Below, piece by piece: positions 25,920-35,636 of a stretch of DNA of 64,000 bases (position 1 is its first letter; each line of letters starts with the position of its first letter). The position numbers and the translations under genes were made by a program. The notes below the pieces were generated by a model, which searched no databases, was not told the DNA's origin, and saw only the letters and a list, made by a program, of their open reading frames with translations. The DNA lies in assembly GCA_963746935.1 (NCBI GenBank), contig CAVVDU010000008.1, positions 372,001 through 436,000 of the forward strand. The letters run 5' to 3'. Origin of the DNA: RPRC01 sp963746935 (GTDB lineage Bacteria > Desulfobacterota > Desulfuromonadia > Geobacterales > Geobacteraceae).

Positions 25920-27959
25920 ATGAAACCCTGTAAACACCCCATATCTAATGCATTAACCTCCTTTAACGGGATATCGTCAGAGAACCCCGCTAAAGTAAAT
26001 ATTAAGATCAGTTCTAAAGTACATCACCTGCCGGCCTCCATCTGGAAAAAGAAAACGTTGGAGAACACTACCCCTCTGGATGTTGCCATCCAGAGGAGTT
26101 GCGACTTTTTTTTCCGCGAACAGCTCCCGGAAGGCTACTGGTGGGCGGAGCTCGAGTCTAATGTAACCATTTCTTCAGAATATCTCATGCTGTTCCATTT
26201 TCTCGGCATGGTGGACAAGGAGCGGGAAAAGAAGCTTGCCAGCTATATTCTCAGCAAACAGACGCCAGAAGGCTTCTGGAGCATTTATTATCAAGGCCCC
26301 GGTGACCTTTCCACGACGATCGAGGCTTATTTCGCTTTGAAACTCGCCGGCTACCCGGCCGACCATCCGGCAATGGAAAAGGCACGTGCTTTCATCCTGA
26401 AAAAGGGCGGCATCATCAAGTCCCGTGTCTTCACGAAGATATTCCTTGCCCTTTTCGGCGAATTTGCCTGGTTCGGTGTACCGTCAATGCCCATTGAACT
26501 TTCACTTCTTCCGAAATGGTCATACCTGAACATGTACGAATTTTCCAGCTGGTCGCGGGCAACCATCGTGCCCCTCTCCATTGTCATGGCGACCCGGCCG
26601 GTCCGCAAACTGCCACCGTGGGCAAGGGTACAGGAACTATACGTTCGCCCGCCACGGCCCACGGATTATACCTTTACCAAAGAAGAAGGTATCCTCACAT
26701 GGAAAAACATCTTCATCGGGGTCGATCACCTGCTGAAGATTTATGAACGCAGCCCCATCAGACCCTTTATGAAAAAAGCCATGACACTCTCGGAAAAATG
26801 GGTCCTGGACCATCAGGAAACGAGCGGCGACTGGGGAGGAATCCAGCCGGCTATGCTCAATTCGATCCTGGCTCTCAACTGCCTTGGCTACTCAAACGAT
26901 CATCCTACTGTGCAGAAAGGTCTGGAAGCCCTTGCCAACTTCTGTATCGAAAGCGACGACAATATTGTGCTCCAGTCATGCATCTCGCCAGTCTGGGATA
27001 CCGCTTTGGCCCTTAAGGGCCTCATTGATGCAGAGGTGCCGACTGACCATCCTGCCCTCGTAAAAGCGACACAGTGGCTGCTTGACCGGGAAGTGCGTAA
27101 ACCGGGTGACTGGAAGGTAAAATCTCCCGAGCTGGAACCGGGAGGCTGGGCTTTTGAATTTCTCAATGACTGGTATCCGGACGTTGACGATTCCGGCATC
27201 GTTATGATGGCCATGAAAGATGTAAAGCTCAAGGATCCCAAGACCAAAGATGACGCCATTGAACGCGGCATTCGCTGGTGTCTCGGCATGCAAAGCAAAA
27301 ACGGCGGCTGGGGTGCCTTTGACAAAGACAACACCAAACATATCCTCAACAAAATTCCCTTTGCCGACCTGGAAGCCCTCATCGACCCACCGACTGCGGA
27401 TCTGACCGGCAGAATGCTGGAACTTATGGGGACGTTCGGCTATCCGAAAGATTTCCCTGCTGCCGAACGGGCTTTGGAATTCATCAAGGTAACCCAGGAA
27501 CCGGAAGGCCCTTGGTGGGGACGTTGGGGAGTAAACTACATTTACGGATCCTGGTCAGTCTTATGCGGGCTGCATGCGATCGGAGAGGACCCGGCCCAGC
27601 CCTATATTCAAAAAGCTATTGCCTGGCTCAAATCAAAACAGAATTCCGACGGCGGCTGGGGTGAAACCTGCGAGTCCTATCATAATCCGGCACTAGCGGG
27701 AGTTGGAGAAAGTACGCCGTCGCAGACCGCGTGGGCACTTCTCGCACTTATGGCCGCCGGCGAGAAAAAATCCGACACCATTACCCGCGGAATCGAACAC
27801 CTTATTCAAACGCAGCAGCAAGACGGTACATGGAATGAAGACCAGTTTACCGGTACCGGCTTCCCAAAATACTTCATGATCAAATATCATATCTACCGAA
27901 ACTGCTTCCCGCTCATGGCCCTGGGGAAACACCGCAGTCTCCTGGAAGATATCGGCTGA
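25920..27959 (+). CDS. shc: Squalene-hopene cyclase
   Basis: Monotopic membrane enzyme that folds and cyclises squalene to hopene/hopanol, the committed hopanoid step. The catalytic DxDD motif is in WYPDVDDSGIVMMA (about residues 418-431). At least six QW repeats are visible (for example QTPEGFWSIYY, QETSGDWGGIQ, QSKNGGWGAFD, QNSDGGWGETCE, QQQDGTWNEDQFTGTGFP), and the EPEGPWWGRWGVNYIYG region lines the cavity. 679 aa is typical of the longer proteobacterial type. The squalene-making genes hpnC, hpnD and hpnE are not nearby. First gene of shc-hpnA-dxs-hpnH. Confidence 0.96.
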   Translation: MKPCKHPISNALTSFNGISSENPAKVNIKISSKVHHLPASIWKKKTLENTTPLDVAIQRSCDFFFREQLPEGYWWAELESNVTISSEYLMLFHFLGMVDKEREKKLASYILSKQTPEGFWSIYYQGPGDLSTTIEAYFALKLAGYPADHPAMEKARAFILKKGGIIKSRVFTKIFLALFGEFAWFGVPSMPIELSLLPKWSYLNMYEFSSWSRATIVPLSIVMATRPVRKLPPWARVQELYVRPPRPTDYTFTKEEGILTWKNIFIGVDHLLKIYERSPIRPFMKKAMTLSEKWVLDHQETSGDWGGIQPAMLNSILALNCLGYSNDHPTVQKGLEALANFCIESDDNIVLQSCISPVWDTALALKGLIDAEVPTDHPALVKATQWLLDREVRKPGDWKVKSPELEPGGWAFEFLNDWYPDVDDSGIVMMAMKDVKLKDPKTKDDAIERGIRWCLGMQSKNGGWGAFDKDNTKHILNKIPFADLEALIDPPTADLTGRMLELMGTFGYPKDFPAAERALEFIKVTQEPEGPWWGRWGVNYIYGSWSVLCGLHAIGEDPAQPYIQKAIAWLKSKQNSDGGWGETCESYHNPALAGVGESTPSQTAWALLALMAAGEKKSDTITRGIEHLIQTQQQDGTWNEDQFTGTGFPKYFMIKYHIYRNCFPLMALGKHRSLLEDIG

Positions 27960-28026
27960 ATTGTGAAGCACTCTGCTGCTTGAGCCCACTACCTGGTTTG
28001 GGCGAAATATAATAAAGATTTATACT

Positions 28027-29016
28027 ATGAAAAAAATATTTGTTACCGGAGCCACCGGTTTTATCGGGGCAAGTCTGGCACGAGAACTGTTAGAGAACGA
28101 CTGTGAAGTCAGGGCTCTCGTCAGGCCAGGATCGGATCGCAGAAACCTTGCAGGTCTCGATATCGAGTTCTGGGAAGGTGACCTTCTTGATAAAGACTCC
28201 CTGGCAAACGGACTTGCCGGCTGCGATACACTTTTCCACGCAGCAGCGGACTACCGACTCTGGACCCGGGACCCTGCATCCATGTATGCGGTCAATGTGG
28301 AAGGGACACGCTCAATCCTCCAGGCAGCCCTGAAAAAAAATCTTTCCAGGGTCGTCTACACCAGCAGTGTCGGGACGCTCGGCAATCCGGGTGATGGAAC
28401 CCCTGGAACGGAAAAAACTCCTGTAACCTTTGCCGACATGGTCGGTCACTACAAGAAAAGCAAGTTTCTGGCCGAACAAGTTGCGGAAAGCTTCATTGGG
28501 CAAGGGTTGCCCCTGGTTATCGTAAACCCTTCTACTCCCGTGGGAGCACTTGACATCAAGCCAACTCCTACCGGTAAGATCATCGTCGATTTCCTCAACC
28601 GGAAAATGCCCGCCTATCTTGATACCGGCCTCAATCTCATTGATGTACAGGATTGCGCAAAAGGGCACGTTCTTGCAGCATTGCATGGGCGCATTGGCGA
28701 AAAATATATACTCGGCAACGAAAATCTGACATTGAAGTATATTTTCACCCTACTGGAGGAGATTTCCGGCTTACCGGCCCCTGGGGTGAAACTTCCCTAC
28801 ATTCCCATCCTCCTTGCGGCCTACATTAATGAAGGTATATCCAAGATTACCCGAAAAGAGCCTCTCATCCCTTTGGCCGGAGTGCAGATGGCTGGAAAAC
28901 TCATGTTTTTCGACTCCTCGAAGGCAATCCGTGAGCTCGGACTGCCGCAGCACCCAGTCAAGCTAGCTCTGAAAAATGCGGTAGACTGGTTCCGAGCCGA
29001 AGGATACGCCCGGTAA
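28027..29016 (+). CDS. hpnA: Hopanoid-associated sugar epimerase HpnA
   Basis: Extended short-chain dehydrogenase/NAD-dependent epimerase of the HpnA family, found with hopanoid genes and proposed to act on side-chain sugar. The NAD-binding GATGFIGASLAREL lies at residues 7-20, a YTSSVGTLG catalytic Ser/Thr strand at about 115, and the catalytic YKKSK (Tyr-x3-Lys) at about 142. The length of 329 aa matches. The ribosome site is weak. It starts 67 bp after shc and is followed by dxs 130 bp later, consistent with one operon. Confidence 0.92.
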   Translation: MKKIFVTGATGFIGASLARELLENDCEVRALVRPGSDRRNLAGLDIEFWEGDLLDKDSLANGLAGCDTLFHAAADYRLWTRDPASMYAVNVEGTRSILQAALKKNLSRVVYTSSVGTLGNPGDGTPGTEKTPVTFADMVGHYKKSKFLAEQVAESFIGQGLPLVIVNPSTPVGALDIKPTPTGKIIVDFLNRKMPAYLDTGLNLIDVQDCAKGHVLAALHGRIGEKYILGNENLTLKYIFTLLEEISGLPAPGVKLPYIPILLAAYINEGISKITRKEPLIPLAGVQMAGKLMFFDSSKAIRELGLPQHPVKLALKNAVDWFRAEGYAR

Positions 29017-29146
29017 GTGCCTGGAACTGTCTTTTTCCACTATCTAATCAACGACAGGTAGACGAAGTGCTGCTTTCTTAGTACAATCGTATACACTATT
29101 ACTCTTTGTTGGTACCTATAACCTGGAATCTCATCGGGAGTCTTTC

Positions 29147-31060
29147 ATGTACCCACTCCTCGAAAAAATAAACGGCCCTGCGGACCTGAAGCTTCTGAAC
29201 GATGGAGAGCTCGTCACTCTGGCTGAAGAAATTCGTGGATTTCTTATAGAAACCGTTTCCTGCACGGGCGGACATCTTGCATCAAATCTCGGCTGCGTGG
29301 AGCTAACCCTTGCCATCCACTACTGTTTCGATTCGCCTACTGACAAGATTATTTGGGATGTGGGGCACCAGGCATATACCCACAAGATTCTCACCGGTCG
29401 AAGAGAGGTCTTTCATACACAGCGTCAATATAAAGGAATCAGCGGTTTTCCAAAACCTGCTGAATCCCCCCATGACGCCTTTGGAGCAGGCCACTCGTCG
29501 ACATCCATATCTGCAGGCCTGGGCATGGCAACGGCAAACAGTCTTCTCGCCAGAAACAGCAAGGTGATTTCCGTTATTGGAGATGGATCACTGACAGGAG
29601 GTATCGCTTTTGAAGGCCTTAATCAGGCCGGACACCTGGGGAAGAACCTCATCGTGATTCTCAATGACAACGACATGTCCATCTCGAAAAATGTCGGTGC
29701 CTTTTCTTCTTTCATCTCCCGGAAATTAACCGGAAAATATTTTCGGGACTTGAAAAGGGAGATGCAGTCACTCCTGAAAGCGATCCCCGCAATCGGTACA
29801 AACATCCTTCATTTCGCCAGAAAAGCTGAAAATTCCCTAAAAGGCTTCCTCACACCTGGATCTCTCTTCGAAGCTCTCGGGTTCGACTACGTTGGCCCCA
29901 TAAATGGACATAATCTTCCCCAACTGATCGAAGTTTTGCGAAATTGCCAGACCGTGGAGGGACCAATTCTAATCCACGTCATGACCAAAAAAGGCAAAGG
30001 ATATCTTCCCGCTGAAAAAGATCCGGATATTTTTCATGGGATAGGACCTTTTGACATAGAAACGGGGAAGTTGAAAGCCAAACCGGCCAGTTCAAAGTCT
30101 TACACAGCCGTTTTCGGCCAAACGATGGTTAGGCTTGCCGAGGAAGATGAGAAAATTATTGCTATAACGGCAGCAATGCCCGAAGGAACGGGCCTTTCCT
30201 CGTTTGCCAGCACATTTCCAGAGCGTTTTTTTGACGTAGGAATCGCTGAGCAACACGCCTTGACCTTTGCAGCAGGTTTGGCTGCCGATGGTTTTCGTCC
30301 GGTTGCTGCAATCTACTCAACATTTGCCCAGAGGGCCTACGACCAGGTTTTCCACGACATATGCCTCCAGAAGCTTCCGGTTACTCTGGCCCTTGATCGA
30401 GGCGGACTGGTGGGCGACGATGGCCCAACCCATCATGGTGTTTTCGACATCTCCTTTCTGCGACATTTTCCCGAAATGACGGTCATGGCACCCAAAGACG
30501 AAAACGAACTGCAGCACATGATCAAAACGGCACTCTATTCCAACCGCCCGATTTCTCTAAGATATCCGCGCGGTTCAGGATACGGCGTCACCATGGACAA
30601 GAGTCTCGTGGCACTCGAGATCGGTAAGGGTGAAATTCTGGAAGAAGGAGGCGATCTGGCCATCATTGCGATCGGATCCACCGTCTATCCGGCCCTTGAC
30701 GCAGCAAAACTGCTCACCGAACGAGGGATCAGTGCTATGGTCGTAAATGCCCGCTTCGTGAAGCCGCTGGACCGTGATTTGATCCTCCAGGTTGCACGCC
30801 ACACTGGCATCCTTGTAACCGTAGAGGAGAACGCCCTGGCCGGAGGATTCGGAAGTGCAGTTCTTGAACTCCTGGAATCAGAAGGAATCACCGGCATCAA
30901 GGTAAAGCGGATTGGTATTCCCGACCATTTCATCGAGCACGGCAGTCAGGCTCAACTGCGAAAGAATCTCCGGCTCGATGCCCACGGCATTGCCGACGCC
31001 GCAGGAAAACTTCTTTACCGCAAGGAAAGACCTGCCCCTTCAATTGTTCGGGTCATATAG
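29147..31060 (+). CDS. dxs: 1-deoxy-D-xylulose-5-phosphate synthase
   Basis: Thiamine-diphosphate enzyme that joins pyruvate and glyceraldehyde 3-phosphate in the first step of the MEP isoprenoid pathway, so it feeds hopanoid and quinone synthesis. The TPP motif is GDGSLTGGIAFEGLNQAG...NDNDMSIS (about residues 148-182). The catalytic acid region is FFDVGIAEQHALTFAAGLA (about 365), with DRGGLVGDDGPTHHG following and a C-terminal transketolase domain. 637 aa is standard. GGGAG lies seven bases before the ATG. Placement between hpnA and hpnH ties precursor supply to hopanoid synthesis. Confidence 0.96.
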   Translation: MYPLLEKINGPADLKLLNDGELVTLAEEIRGFLIETVSCTGGHLASNLGCVELTLAIHYCFDSPTDKIIWDVGHQAYTHKILTGRREVFHTQRQYKGISGFPKPAESPHDAFGAGHSSTSISAGLGMATANSLLARNSKVISVIGDGSLTGGIAFEGLNQAGHLGKNLIVILNDNDMSISKNVGAFSSFISRKLTGKYFRDLKREMQSLLKAIPAIGTNILHFARKAENSLKGFLTPGSLFEALGFDYVGPINGHNLPQLIEVLRNCQTVEGPILIHVMTKKGKGYLPAEKDPDIFHGIGPFDIETGKLKAKPASSKSYTAVFGQTMVRLAEEDEKIIAITAAMPEGTGLSSFASTFPERFFDVGIAEQHALTFAAGLAADGFRPVAAIYSTFAQRAYDQVFHDICLQKLPVTLALDRGGLVGDDGPTHHGVFDISFLRHFPEMTVMAPKDENELQHMIKTALYSNRPISLRYPRGSGYGVTMDKSLVALEIGKGEILEEGGDLAIIAIGSTVYPALDAAKLLTERGISAMVVNARFVKPLDRDLILQVARHTGILVTVEENALAGGFGSAVLELLESEGITGIKVKRIGIPDHFIEHGSQAQLRKNLRLDAHGIADAAGKLLYRKERPAPSIVRVI

Positions 31061-31237
31061 TCGCCCCGATCCTCCTGTCAATCCATTGATGTCATTGGCA
31101 CAGTCCTTTTATGGCTAACGGGAGCTGATACGCATCACCTTCGTATCAACTTCTGAATGGCCACAGGGATATGCATTTGCTGACATACAGATGAATCAGG
31201 TATCGCTGAACTACCATTGTTGAAAGGAACAGAAATA

Positions 31238-32236
31238 ATGCGTTTTCCCCTGAAGTTGAATATGGATCTCACGAAATATATCCTCTCTAACAAGCTAAGA
31301 AAGAATGAGAAATTCCCGCTTGTTCTCATGCTGGAGCCAACACATCTCTGCAACCTTGCCTGCTCTGGATGTGGACGTATCCGAGAATACGAAGCGACGC
31401 TATCGGAAGAGATGTCGCTCGAAGAGTGCCTGCAATCCGTTGACGAATGTCCTGCCCCTGTTGTCACGATCACCGGCGGAGAGCCGTTTCTCTATACGCA
31501 TATCCACGAACTCATCGAGAGAGTTCTGGACCGCGGGAAACACGTCTATCTCTGTACCAATGGACTTCTGCTGGAAGATGCCCTTGAGAAGATGCAGCCC
31601 CACCCCAATTTCATCATTAACGTGCATATGGATGGACTGGAAGCTACCCATGACCGGATCCTGGAAGAGAAAGGCGCCTTCTCGAGAGCAATTTCCGCAA
31701 TCCGCAAGGCCAAGCAACTCGGTTTCCGCCTCTGCACCAACACAACAATCTTCAATGAAACTGATCTGGGAGAGATCGATGACCTCTTCACTCTCCTCAA
31801 GAGCATCGGGGTTGACGGTTTTCTTGTCGCACCCGGCTTCGGCTACGAGGCCGTGGGAGAGAAGCTTTTCCTGGAGCGCCGCGATATCGAGCACAAGTTC
31901 CGTGATGTTTTCGAGATGAGCAAACGTCACCGATTCCTTTCCACGCCGATGTATTTGCGCTTTCTGATGGGAGAGAGACATCTGGAATGTACGCCTTGGG
32001 GAAACCCGACCCGCAACACCCAGGGCTGGAAGGCCCCCTGCTATCTCATCACCGATGCGCACTACCCTACTTTCCAGGAAATGATGGAAAAGACCGAATG
32101 GGACAAATATGGTGTCGGCAAAGACGAACGCTGTGCCCAGTGCATGATGCACTGCGGATTCGAGCCCTCCGTTGTGCGGGAAATGGGCAAGAATTGGCGG
32201 GAGGTTTGGGAAATGATCGTTTGGAGCATGTCATAG
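31238..32236 (+). CDS. hpnH: Adenosylhopane synthase, radical SAM protein HpnH
   Basis: Radical SAM enzyme that couples a 5'-deoxyadenosyl unit to diploptene to give adenosylhopane, the first side-chain step. The 4Fe-4S triad is in THLCNLACSGCGR (Cys-x3-Cys-x2-Cys, about residues 36-46) and the SAM-binding GGEP in TITGGEPFLY. The HpnH-specific C-terminal region (DUF3463) ends with CTPWGNPTRN and further cysteines (CAQCMMHCGFEP). The start is ATG 31238 with AAGGAACAG before it. 332 aa. A very strong terminator follows. HpnG, which removes adenine in the next step, is not in the window. Confidence 0.95.
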   Translation: MRFPLKLNMDLTKYILSNKLRKNEKFPLVLMLEPTHLCNLACSGCGRIREYEATLSEEMSLEECLQSVDECPAPVVTITGGEPFLYTHIHELIERVLDRGKHVYLCTNGLLLEDALEKMQPHPNFIINVHMDGLEATHDRILEEKGAFSRAISAIRKAKQLGFRLCTNTTIFNETDLGEIDDLFTLLKSIGVDGFLVAPGFGYEAVGEKLFLERRDIEHKFRDVFEMSKRHRFLSTPMYLRFLMGERHLECTPWGNPTRNTQGWKAPCYLITDAHYPTFQEMMEKTEWDKYGVGKDERCAQCMMHCGFEPSVVREMGKNWREVWEMIVWSMS

Positions 32237-32264
32237 ACGATCCTCTTCCCCTTGCAGAAAAACA

Positions 32265-32299
32265 AAAAACGGTCCGGGCATATGCCTGGACCGTTTTTT
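32265..32299. terminator. Strong terminator after hpnH
   Basis: A 16-bp stem (aaaaacggtccgggca / tgcctggaccgttttt, one G-U) with a 2-base loop, followed by a six-T run at 32294-32299 overlapping the stem end. It separates hpnH from the convergent nth gene and can work in both directions. Confidence 0.95.
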
Positions 32300-32374
32300 A
32301 TTTGCTCTGTAGCGACTCAATTTCCTCCATACACCAAATGGAGGGCAAGCTTTAAGAAATCCGGAGACGGGACA

Positions 32375-33031
32375 CTAACGAGACTTTCCCACACCGATAC
32401 GATCACACATTTCCACGAGCGGGCAGCTGGAGCATTTCGGCGAGATGGGAGTACACTGATTCTGACCGTAGGTTACCAGGAGGTCGTTGATAGAAAGCCA
32501 GTACTGTCGCGGAAGTTTTTTCCGCAAGGCAAACTCCGTTTCCTCAGGAGTTTTGGTCAAAACATATCCCCAACGATTGCAAATACGGTGCACATGCGTA
32601 TCAACGCAGATGCCCTCCTTGCCGAAACCGAGAGTCACCACAAGATTGGCTGTCTTTCGACCAACCCCCTTCAACTTCAGCAATTCGTCGAGGTCGTCGG
32701 GCACTTTCCCCTGATAGCTGCTGAGAAGGGTTCTGCAGATGTTCAGAATAGTGACGCTCTTGGTGCGGTAAAACCCGACCGGGTAGATCGCCTTTTCAAT
32801 AGCATCCGGCAATAGCTTCACCATTTTTTCAGGGGTATCGGCCAGCGAGAAAAGTCTTGCGGAAGCAGGCCCTGTCGTTCTGTCCTGGGTTCGCAGGGAA
32901 AGGATACAGGAAATAAGAACCTTGAAAGGGTCTCCTTCACGTTGGGAAACAATGGTAACGGCAGGAGTCTGCCAGTGACGAACCGCTTCAGTGAGTATCT
33001 CCATGGCTTCATGAATCTGTCCTGATTTCAT
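32375..33031 (-). CDS. nth: Endonuclease III
   Basis: Bifunctional DNA glycosylase/AP lyase for oxidised pyrimidines in base excision repair. The helix-hairpin-helix with catalytic Lys is LLKLKGVGRKTANLVV, the catalytic Asp is in CVDTHVHRICNR, and the iron-sulfur loop C-x6-C-x2-C-x5-C is intact (CTPISPKCSSCPLVEMC). The frame is open to 33211, but GGAGG before ATG 33031 and homology fix a 218-aa protein, the normal size. It diverges from the PHP gene across about 150 bp. Confidence 0.95.
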   Translation of the reverse strand: MKSGQIHEAMEILTEAVRHWQTPAVTIVSQREGDPFKVLISCILSLRTQDRTTGPASARLFSLADTPEKMVKLLPDAIEKAIYPVGFYRTKSVTILNICRTLLSSYQGKVPDDLDELLKLKGVGRKTANLVVTLGFGKEGICVDTHVHRICNRWGYVLTKTPEETEFALRKKLPRQYWLSINDLLVTYGQNQCTPISPKCSSCPLVEMCDRIGVGKSR

Positions 33032-33179
33032 GCCACCTCCGTGCATCGTTGAGAGCGGGATACATTGTAGCGGAAGAGCGCCTGTCAGCAAAGGTAAAAA
33101 CCGGGGCAGCCGTTTCAGCGGTTGAAGATTATCATTTTCTCTTCTATACTGAAACAACCAAGGCAGATGAGGACGCTTC

Positions 33180-34052
33180 ATGGAAAAATATGTAGATCTC
33201 CATATCCACACCTTTCATTCGGACGGCTGTTACTCTCCGTCGCAGGTCGTTTCCATGGCTGCGGAAAGAGGTCTGAAAGCGATCGCCATAGCCGATCACG
33301 ATTCCGTCTCCGGTGTTGAAGAGGCCAAGGCAATGGGAATCCAGCTTGGAGTCGAGGTTGTGCCGGCGGTAGAGCTTTCCATCGGGTTCCGTGACTATCA
33401 TGATATTCATCTGCTTGGATACTTCATTAACCACCGGGACAAGTCCTTCACCACCAAACTTTCTGATTTCCGTAAAGCTCGCGATTTACGTGGTAAGGCT
33501 ATCGTTGAGAAGATCAACAGCAAGCTGGCTTCCGAACGCAAAGCCTGCATCTCGTATGATGAACTGATTGATACCGCACAAGAATCTCTCGGTCGGCTCC
33601 ACATTGCCCGTTTGCTCGTGGCACGGGGCCAGGCCCGAACTGTTCAAGATGCTTTCATTCGCTATTTGCTGCCATGCAATGTAGCGAAACGCTACTTTCC
33701 CCTCCAGGAAGCTCTGGACGAAATGGCCAGAATTGGCGGAGTGTCTGTCCTTGCCCATCCGCAAAGCATTTCCGATGACAGGAGAATTTTGAATTCCCTT
33801 ATCAGGGAAATGAAGCAGATGGGGCTTGATGGCGTGGAAGTGTTCAACAATTTCTGCTACAAAGACGATATGATTTTCCTGGAGAGTCTCTGTCAGGAGC
33901 TCGATCTCGCAATGACAGGCGGATCAGACTTCCATGGTTACGAAGATGACGTGCAGATCGGTATCGGCAGGGGAGCTCTTGCAGTTGCATATCACCTTCT
34001 CGAACCACTCAAATCGATTGCAGCATCACGGGGCGAGCAGGTAACTCCTTGA
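33180..34052 (+). CDS. PHP-domain phosphoesterase (YciV/RNase AM-like)
   Basis: Metal-dependent PHP phosphoesterase of the family of E. coli YciV/RnmA, which trims 5' nucleotides from RNA and 3',5'-bisnucleotides. Metal motifs are seen at DLHIHTFHSDG (residues 6-16), ADHDSV (about 39-44), VELS (about 64), VLAHP (about 193) and GGSDFHG (about 247). 290 aa is normal. GAGG precedes the ATG. A 74-aa coiled-coil-like gene follows 100 bp downstream. The exact substrate here is inferred from family only. Confidence 0.85.
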   Translation: MEKYVDLHIHTFHSDGCYSPSQVVSMAAERGLKAIAIADHDSVSGVEEAKAMGIQLGVEVVPAVELSIGFRDYHDIHLLGYFINHRDKSFTTKLSDFRKARDLRGKAIVEKINSKLASERKACISYDELIDTAQESLGRLHIARLLVARGQARTVQDAFIRYLLPCNVAKRYFPLQEALDEMARIGGVSVLAHPQSISDDRRILNSLIREMKQMGLDGVEVFNNFCYKDDMIFLESLCQELDLAMTGGSDFHGYEDDVQIGIGRGALAVAYHLLEPLKSIAASRGEQVTP

Positions 34053-34154
34053 GGGAATTCATAATTTGCCGGAAGGGTGTCATCCCTTGCCACTACACTG
34101 GACGCGACTTTCCCTGTATCCGGTTCGGGTCCAGGCATACCAATAGGTAGAAAA

Positions 34155-34379
34155 ATGGCTGATGCGCGCGAAGTACTGGAAACCATGAAGCAGGTTGCAA
34201 AAATCCGCATCGAAATGCTGAAGGAGGGGACTACCTTCCACAGCAAGAGTAAGCAGGCATATTATCTGAAGGAATACGAAGACAAGTTACGTGAAATAGA
34301 AGAACTGATTCGGCGGATGAATATTCGACTGGTGTATAGCAAGGGGGCTCGTGAGAAAGAAAAGCCCCCTGAAAGCTGA
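34155..34379 (+). CDS. Small coiled-coil hypothetical protein (74 aa)
   Basis: A 74-aa highly charged protein predicted as one or two amphipathic helices (VLETMKQVAKIRIEMLKEG, YYLKEYEDKLREIEELIRR). It has no cysteine motif or membrane helix and I do not recognise a family. The frame opens at 34077, but ATG 34155 with TAGGTAG upstream is more likely. It probably shares a transcript with the PHP gene. Confidence 0.6.
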   Translation: MADAREVLETMKQVAKIRIEMLKEGTTFHSKSKQAYYLKEYEDKLREIEELIRRMNIRLVYSKGAREKEKPPES

Positions 34380-34521
34380 ACCTGCTGACACTACTACCAT
34401 TTCCTGCGTTCCCTTTCCACGAATGCAAACTCCACCGGCTCGCTTGCACATCTCTTCCACAGAAGTAATCTCCTGGTTCGAGATCCAGGGAAAAACAACC
34501 CCCACAGGAAATTATTGACCT

Positions 34522-35625
34522 CTACTCAAACCCAAGAGAAAGAGTAAGACCTGTTCTTGTTTCTTTATCAGCATAGCGAATTACTATCGGCAGTCGGTAT
34601 CGTCCATCTCCTAAAGACTCGAGTGTTCCGTCGAGGGCAATTTCAGGCTGAGTTTCTGTGGCATCACTTTCCGCACCTTCGGCATCCGGAGAAAGAGATG
34701 TGGCCCAAGACTCCGGTTCAGGCTCATCGAAGCTTTCAACACCGGGTCCGGCCAGGTCATCACTCTCCATAGCAAAGGTCAGATCATTAGCGGATGGCGC
34801 AGGTATGTCCTCCGTGGTCTCTACTGACCAGGAAGATACCACCGGTTCTTCGGCAGGCAAAATCTCCTCTTCGACCAAACCTTCGTTCAACAAAAGTGGC
34901 TCTTCCTCTGCAACTGGCTCCTGGAAATCAGCCTCTTCGGTGAAAACTGCCGGCTCCGGAGTTTCCAGCTGTTCCTGTGCAGTTTCCTCAGCCAATGAAT
35001 GCTCCTCGGCAGCGGCCGAAGGTTGCTCCTCCTCGCCGAGGGGCGTATCACGAAGCTTCTGGAGAATCATCTTTACCATTTCAGAAAGAGTTGGCAGAAC
35101 ACCTTCCGCCGAGCGGGCAGCAGCCGGTATCGACAAAACATCACCTGTATCCAGCAGGTTTTTCATGTCCTCCTGAGTCATTGCGCCAGAGAGATCTTTT
35201 TTGTTAAACTGAAAAATACACGGGACATCCTCCAGTTTCGTACCATGAACAGCAAGAAACTCCTTGAGATCCTCGAGGCTTCTGCGGTTTTCCAACATCC
35301 TTGCCGGGTCCATGTCCGCAACGAAAACGATACCGTCAACACCCTTGAGGACATTCTTCCAGATCGCATTGTCAACAACATCTCCCGGAACTGAGTAGAT
35401 GTGAAAATGGAGACTGAAATCTTTGACTCCAGCCAGTTCCGGCCGCATAAAGTCGAAGAAAACCATCCTGCCGCTCGGGGTATTCAGAAATTTGAATTTC
35501 CCCCGGTACTCCGGTTTGAGTTTGTTGTAAATAAACTCCAGATTGGTTGTCTTTCCCGCCTTGGCGGGGCCATAGTAGACAATCTTTGCGTGTATTTCTT
35601 TTTTTGCATCATTAACCAGAGCCAT
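34522..35625 (-). CDS. MglA/Arf-like small GTPase with long acidic C-terminal extension
   Basis: Ras-like GTPase of the bacterial MglA/Arf-related group. P-loop GPAKAGKTTN (about residues 19-28), an MglA-like switch-1/2 region (SGRMVFFDFMRPELAG; HIYSVPGDVVDNA with Pro where Ras has Ala), DGIVFVADMDPAR, and the specificity motif QFNKKDL (about 140). From about residue 195 a roughly 130-residue Glu/Pro/Ala-rich linker leads to a small conserved C-terminal block (GTLESLGDGRYRLPIVIRYAD). MglA itself is about 195 aa and sets cell polarity in Myxococcus, so the extension is notable. It is last of a minus-strand group with a repeat protein and a SPOR protein. Confidence 0.85.
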   Translation of the reverse strand: MALVNDAKKEIHAKIVYYGPAKAGKTTNLEFIYNKLKPEYRGKFKFLNTPSGRMVFFDFMRPELAGVKDFSLHFHIYSVPGDVVDNAIWKNVLKGVDGIVFVADMDPARMLENRRSLEDLKEFLAVHGTKLEDVPCIFQFNKKDLSGAMTQEDMKNLLDTGDVLSIPAAARSAEGVLPTLSEMVKMILQKLRDTPLGEEEQPSAAAEEHSLAEETAQEQLETPEPAVFTEEADFQEPVAEEEPLLLNEGLVEEEILPAEEPVVSSWSVETTEDIPAPSANDLTFAMESDDLAGPGVESFDEPEPESWATSLSPDAEGAESDATETQPEIALDGTLESLGDGRYRLPIVIRYADKETRTGLTLSLGFE

Positions 35626-35636
35626 GGGAAGCCTCC

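Noticed and set aside
31400..32152. 250-codon open frame antisense to hpnH
   Set aside because: Mirror of a certain radical SAM gene, with no independent start signal or domain.
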